From: Nosema muscidifuracis
Taxonomy: Eukaryota; Microsporidia; Nosematidae
Assembly (NCBI GenBank): GCA_028335825.1
Contig: JAIOKI010000003.1
Coordinates: forward strand, 496,001 to 560,000
Length of the DNA: 64,000 bases
Reading direction: 5' to 3'
The translations under genes were made by a program, and so were the position numbers. Below, in pieces: positions 59,670 through 64,000 of this stretch. A model generated the notes under the pieces. The model made no database searches. It had not been told where the DNA came from and saw nothing but the letters and a program-made list of their open reading frames with translations. Every line of letters begins with the position of its first letter. Positions within the stretch are counted from its first letter, which is position 1.

Positions 59670-61499
59670 TTATTTAAAGCTATCAAAACTGCTTTCTATT
59701 TCAGAATAAAGCAAGTTTAACTGATCTTCTAATTTTTCATCTGGCATAACAAATTTCATTTTCATTAGACGATAAAAAATATCACCAGTTTGTTTACGAA
59801 TATCCTCCCAAAGTATTTTACTACCTGAAATTATTTTCTGAGATCTTTCAAAATAAGTGATTATATTTCGTAACATCAATCGAGTTTTTACAAAAGGACA
59901 GTATCTATCATAATCTGAATATCCATTTTGTTGTAAGAAGTCTTCTTTAATTAATTTTGAAATATCAAGTATTAATTTTTCAGTTTCAGAGAGTGCATTT
60001 TTACCTACTAATTGTACAATTTCTGACAAATCATCATCCATTTGCAAAATTTCTTTACATTTTGTTCTGTATTTGATAAAATCTTTATCTATTTTTTCAT
60101 AATATGGCTGTAGACTTGAGAAATATTTAGAATAACTCAAGTTCCAATTTATAGAAGGAAAATGCTTTCTCTGTGCTAATTTTTTGTCAAGTCCCCAAAA
60201 AACTTGTACAATTCCTAATGTAGCAGATGTGACTGGATCACTAAAATCTCCTCCTGGTGGAGATACTGCACCAACTATAGTTACAGATCCATTTCTGTCA
60301 GGAGATCCTAAACATTGAACAGCTCCTGCTCTCTCATAGAAAAATGCAAGTTTAGCAGCTAAATATGCTGGATATCCACTATCAGCCGGCATTTCTGCTA
60401 ATCTTCCACTTATTTCACGAAGAGCCTCTGCCCACCTAGAAGATGAATCAGCCATCATAGAAACATTCATTCCTTGATCACGAATATATTCAGAAATAGT
60501 AATACCAGTATAAATAGAAGCTTCTCTAGCTGCTACAGGCATATTAGAAGTATTTGCTACTAAAACAGTTCTTTTCATAATACTATCAGTTTTACCTTCT
60601 ACTGTCAATTTAGGGAATTCCATAAGAACTTCACTCATTTCATTACCTCTTTCTCCACAACCTACATAAACGATAGCATCTGAATTAGAATATTTTGACA
60701 AAGATTGAGAAATGACAGTCTTACCACAACCAAATGCTCCAGGAATTGCTGTAGTTCCTCCTTGTACACAAGGAAATAAACTATCAAGAATTCTCTGTCC
60801 TGTGAAAAGAGGATTTGTTGCATTTATTTTTTCTTTCACAGGTCTTGGAATTCTTACTGGCCAACTATGATACAAAAATAGTTCCTTTTTTGTATTTCCA
60901 TATTCAATTTCTGCTACAACATCTTTCAAAGTATAAATACCTTTAGGAGCCACGTATGTAAGTTTACCTGTCACTTTTGGAGGTACTAAAATTTTAGTTT
61001 GTATAAGGGAATTTTCAAATGTCTCTCCAATGATATCTCCACCAAATACATATTCATCTTCTTTAACTCTAGGAATAAATTCATATTCTCTTTTTCTATC
61101 TAAAGATGGAACATCAATACCTCTTGGAATATAAATACTCTTTGTAACATCCTGTATATCTCTTAAAGGTCTCTGTATTCCATCATAAATATTTTCAAAC
61201 ATTCCAGGTCCAAGTTCTGCACATAAAGGTTTACCTGTTCTAATTATTACGTCATTAACACAAAGTCCACTTGTTTCTTCATATACTTGTATAGTTACCA
61301 TATCATTCTCAATTTTAATAATTTCACCTGTTAAACCTTCTGATCCAACTTTTACTAATTCATACATGGCACATCCTGACATATTTTTACCAATTACTAC
61401 TGGACCACTTATAGAATGAATTTTACCTTCTTCACTTTCTTTAATATCATTCAAATCTAATTCTCTAAATATTTTTTCAATAATGTTTATATCAGCCAT
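59670..61499 (-). CDS. VMA1: V-type ATPase catalytic subunit A
   Basis: 609 residues, full length, no intein. P-loop GAFGCGKT near 252-259, [59 protein letters not shown] and the [12 protein letters not shown] loop are all present. It hydrolyses ATP in the V1 sector to pump protons into vacuolar compartments. GGG lies one base before the ATG. Confidence 0.99.
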   Translation of the reverse strand: MADINIIEKIFRELDLNDIKESEEGKIHSISGPVVIGKNMSGCAMYELVKVGSEGLTGEIIKIENDMVTIQVYEETSGLCVNDVIIRTGKPLCAELGPGMFENIYDGIQRPLRDIQDVTKSIYIPRGIDVPSLDRKREYEFIPRVKEDEYVFGGDIIGETFENSLIQTKILVPPKVTGKLTYVAPKGIYTLKDVVAEIEYGNTKKELFLYHSWPVRIPRPVKEKINATNPLFTGQRILDSLFPCVQGGTTAIPGAFGCGKTVISQSLSKYSNSDAIVYVGCGERGNEMSEVLMEFPKLTVEGKTDSIMKRTVLVANTSNMPVAAREASIYTGITISEYIRDQGMNVSMMADSSSRWAEALREISGRLAEMPADSGYPAYLAAKLAFFYERAGAVQCLGSPDRNGSVTIVGAVSPPGGDFSDPVTSATLGIVQVFWGLDKKLAQRKHFPSINWNLSYSKYFSSLQPYYEKIDKDFIKYRTKCKEILQMDDDLSEIVQLVGKNALSETEKLILDISKLIKEDFLQQNGYSDYDRYCPFVKTRLMLRNIITYFERSQKIISGSKILWEDIRKQTGDIFYRLMKMKFVMPDEKLEDQLNLLYSEIESSFDSFK

Positions 61500-61653
61500 A
61501 CCCTTAAAAATATTTCAAAATAAAAATTATAAAAATGATGTTATTCGTAAAGTATCCACAAATTAGGAAAACTAAAAAAATAGTTGTATTAGATTAAAAA
61601 TTAGCAAATGTATTTATAATAAAATAGGGTTAAAAAATATCAAAATATCTAAA

Positions 61654-61860
61654 GTAGAATTTTTTAGAATGATAAAATTACTCACTAATATTTAATAATT
61701 ATATATAACAGTAGAATTTTTAGAATAATAAAAATACTCACTTATCTTTAATAATATTATTATATAAAAATATTCACTTATCTTTAATAATTATATATAA
61801 CAGTAGAATTTTTAGAATAATAAAAATACTCACTTATCTTTAAAAATATTATTTAATAAA
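61654..61860. repeat. tandem repeat between VMA1 and RVB2
   Basis: AGTAGAATTTTTAGAATAATAAAAATACTCACTTATCTTTAATAAT occurs at about 61654 (diverged), 61710 and 61802; the last two are 92 bases apart with ATTATATATAACA between. Confidence 0.85.
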
Positions 61861-61879
61861 AATAATTCACAAAATAAAT

Positions 61880-63091
61880 TTAATAATTGTCAAACGCACG
61901 TTTTGAATCTAAAAATATTCCGACAATGTTTTTTACATCATTTTCTGTAATAATACTATCAAATTTTAAACTACGTACATTACAAAGACTTAAAATATTT
62001 ATAACATATTTAAGTCCATTTTTATTAGCTAAATGTACTAAAAATTTAATTCCTTGTTCTTCAATTTTTATATTTTCATCTGTAATACGTAATCTAAGTA
62101 TTTTTTCTATATCAGATTCTTCATAAGATTTTGTAGATAAAACTAGTGCATATTTAAATAAGCTTTTGATTTCTGATACTTCTTTATTTGTTGTCATAAT
62201 AATTATTGGACAAAAACTTGATTCCATTGATTTATTTAAAAAACTTATACAATCTTGATCAAGTAAATGTACATCTTCAATATTTAAAACACCTCTCTCT
62301 ACTTCTGCTTTTCCTTCTAAAATCCATTTCTTTAATTTTTGATTAACTTTATTTCTAACATCATAATTAATTTCACCAGTTTCTCCGTTATATATTCCTA
62401 AATATCCATGTGTTTTATTATTAAGAGCATCCATCTCGTGTAAAGAAATATTTTGAATTTCTTCAACTATTTTGAACATTTCACCTTCAGGACAATTTAC
62501 AGGTAATAAATCTCCAAGTAAATCTGGATCAATTCTTGATGAACTTATACCCAATTTTATAATTTTTCCTCGTTCTTTTATAATTCTTATAACATCACCA
62601 ATTACAATTTTTTCTTTTTCGATTTGTTTCAACATTTTTGTTCCAATATCAAAAGTAGATTCCATGTCTAAAGTTTTCAATCCTAATTTAGTAGAATTTA
62701 AACTTGTTACTTCACCTTCAATAACTTTTATAGTTTCTTTTATACGAAGATTTATTGATTTCCTTAAAGCTTGTGTAATCATCTCTGTTTTACTTAAATG
62801 TAAACTACAAATTTCAGATGCACTTAATTTATTAAACAATTTTTTTCCAATATCTTTTTCTAAAGCTTGAATTAGAGCAGTTTTTCCAGAATCAGAAGGT
62901 CCTTTTAATAAAATTATTTGTCCAGATTTGCTATTCATCAATATCTTTTTAATAATTAATAAAGCTTTTCTTGGTTCTTCTTGTCCGATTAATCCATCTT
63001 TTTCGTTTATAATACTTCCATTAGATTCTCCTAATCCTTTAATATGTGTATGTATTCCTATTCTCTCATTTTTATTTCGAACTTCATTCAT
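61880..63091 (-). CDS. RVB2: RVB2 (RuvBL2) AAA+ ATPase with altered Walker B
   Basis: 403 residues. RIGIHTHIKGLG at the N-terminus, Walker A GPSDSGKT, and SEICSLHLSKTEMITQALRK-SINLRIKE with IEGEV match RuvBL2 more closely than RuvBL1. The HEMDALNNKTHGYLGIYNGE block and the MTTNKE sensor 1 follow. Walker B reads VLNIEDVHLLD where Rvb2 has VLFIDEVHMLD, so the Asp-Glu order is reversed. The family works as a hetero-hexamer in INO80, SWR1, NuA4 and R2TP. It is shorter than yeast Rvb2 (471). Only a weak TCC precedes the ATG. Confidence 0.92.
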   Translation of the reverse strand: MNEVRNKNERIGIHTHIKGLGESNGSIINEKDGLIGQEEPRKALLIIKKILMNSKSGQIILLKGPSDSGKTALIQALEKDIGKKLFNKLSASEICSLHLSKTEMITQALRKSINLRIKETIKVIEGEVTSLNSTKLGLKTLDMESTFDIGTKMLKQIEKEKIVIGDVIRIIKERGKIIKLGISSSRIDPDLLGDLLPVNCPEGEMFKIVEEIQNISLHEMDALNNKTHGYLGIYNGETGEINYDVRNKVNQKLKKWILEGKAEVERGVLNIEDVHLLDQDCISFLNKSMESSFCPIIIMTTNKEVSEIKSLFKYALVLSTKSYEESDIEKILRLRITDENIKIEEQGIKFLVHLANKNGLKYVINILSLCNVRSLKFDSIITENDVKNIVGIFLDSKRAFDNY

Positions 63092-63931
63092 AAGGATAAA
63101 AAATTTAATTATTAAAATAGAAATTTATATTTCCATATAAATAAAAATAATTTATTAATATAAAGATAACTTTAGACATTTCAAAAATAAACATTAAAAA
63201 GAATTTTTAGTAAAAATTTATTTTGTAGATATTTTTATATTAAATATTTGTATATCGAGAAAAATCTAAAGATTTAAATAAAATTTTTTATCAATTAAAA
63301 AAATATGAACCTATTCTTTAAAAAATAATTTATTTTGTGTGATATAGAAAATTTATTAAAAAATACATTTTTTTGTTTTTTAAAAAAAATTATTTAGAAG
63401 ATATTATTTTGTGTGATATATATTTTTTAAGAGTAAATTATTTTGTTTTTTAAAAAAAATTATTAAGAAGAGACTGTTTTCTTTGATATATATTTTTTAA
63501 GAAAAGATTATTTTGTTTATTAATAAAATTAATTAAAAATACATTATTCTGTCTTATAAATAAAATTAATTAAAAATACATTATTTTGTTTATAAATAAA
63601 ATTAATTAAAAATACATTATTTTGTTTTATATATATTTATTAAGAAGATATTATTTTGTGTGATATATAAAATTTATTAAGAGAAAGTAAAATAGTTCTA
63701 TCTTTCAACAAATCTTTATGAATTAATGATCTTTTATAAATACTAATTAAAAATTTTCTTCTAATAAATATAAATACATAAATGATGAAATATCTGAAAA
63801 AAATTACATTTTAAGAATAAAATATTAAAACAAGGAATATTTTACTGTCTAATTTATGGATATCTTTTTTAAATATTAAAGATTTCCATTTTGCTAAAAA
63901 TTTTTGACCAAATTTATTTTTACCCTAATAA
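63092..63931. repeat. A+T-rich gap with a drifting repeat of about 70 bases
   Basis: From about 63320 to 63690 TTATTTTGTGTGATATA followed by ATTTTTTAAGA or AAATTTATTAAGA recurs four to five times, with a shorter AAATTAATTAAAAATACATTATTTTGT unit repeated four times between. No gene is seen until the start signal at 63922. Confidence 0.75.
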
Positions 63932-64000
63932 ATGAAACAAATATTGGAAGATTTAAAAAATAACATAGCTGAATGCGATATTCTATTGAGAACACTAGAA
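63932..64000 (+). CDS. start of an unidentified gene (3' end outside window)
   Basis: 23 codons are in the window, beginning MKQILEDLKNNIAECDILLR. The start is well supported: ACCC lies seven bases upstream of the ATG, as in the other genes. The visible part is helical and charged. It is too short to name. Confidence 0.7.
   Translation, partial: MKQILEDLKNNIAECDILLRTLE

Noticed and set aside
1-64000. Transposons, retroelements or viral insertions
   Set aside because: I saw no transposase, reverse transcriptase, integrase or capsid-like frame and no terminal repeats with target duplications; the 19-bp repeat pair near 16.5 kb flanks no element gene.

Overview
The window is strongly A+T-rich eukaryotic DNA with intronless, compact genes and shortened proteins, and it reads as a microsporidian genome; I do not assign a genus. 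The evidence is the gene set together with a repeated start signal. The set includes mitosome-type Hsp70, a short adrenodoxin reductase, a polysaccharide deacetylase of the spore-wall type, a very short RNase MRP RNA, a two-domain CTP:phosphoethanolamine cytidylyltransferase and shortened versions of NOT1, CDC27, pescadillo, UTP15 and CHL1. Most genes carry a run of C (CCC or longer) or, less often, of G (GGG) within about 15 bases of the start codon, the signal known from microsporidia. It was used here to move several starts (kinesin, ORMDL, EFL1, EAF6-like).

Layout. Bases 1-8400 form a gene-poor left arm with three tandem paralogues of a membrane-anchored AAA ATPase, separated by 1.6 and 2.9 kb of A+T-rich DNA holding decayed coding scraps and a minisatellite; this looks like accessory or near-subtelomeric sequence. 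Bases 8400-14000 hold CHL1 helicase, an SSF1-like Brix protein, an ArfGAP and mitosomal Hsp70. Bases 14200-18800 hold two small unknown genes, NC2-beta, uS10, the cytidylyltransferase and a tRNA-Met. Bases 18900-30000 hold EXO1, an EAF6-like protein, an unknown helical protein, a divergent pair (46-aa protein and RRM protein), BolA, PIG-A, the deacetylase, RNase MRP RNA, CTP synthase and a kinesin-13. Bases 30100-45500 hold pescadillo, an Ask1-like protein, phospholipase D, UTP15, CDC27, GNA1, ORMDL, an RRP6-like protein, a RING protein, EFL1 and a coiled-coil protein. Bases 45600-64000 hold isoleucyl-tRNA synthetase, PDCD5, NOT1, adrenodoxin reductase, a repeat-rich exported protein, V-ATPase subunit A, RVB2 and the first 23 codons of one more gene.

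How the genes fit together. Ribosome production is heavily represented (SSF1-like, NOP7, UTP15, EFL1, MRP RNA, RRP6-like, uS10). Hsp70, adrenodoxin reductase and BolA belong to iron-sulphur cluster assembly and trafficking, the main known job of mitosomes. GNA1 (chitin precursor), PIG-A (GPI anchors) and the deacetylase-like protein serve the cell surface and spore wall; the cytidylyltransferase, phospholipase D, CTP synthase and ORMDL serve lipid metabolism. CDC27, the Ask1-like protein and the kinesin-13 serve chromosome segregation.

Between genes the DNA is full of short tandem repeats (24-130 base units). In three places the repeated unit includes the 3' end of a neighbouring gene, and in at least four genes repeats have grown inside the reading frame (isoleucyl-tRNA synthetase, adrenodoxin reductase, the exported protein, and the unknown protein at 15210-15758). 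The best leads for new biology are the AAA paralogue cluster, the exported repeat protein with a 20-bp perfect inverted repeat in front of it, and several enzymes whose active-site motifs are changed (deacetylase, RRP6-like, RVB2).
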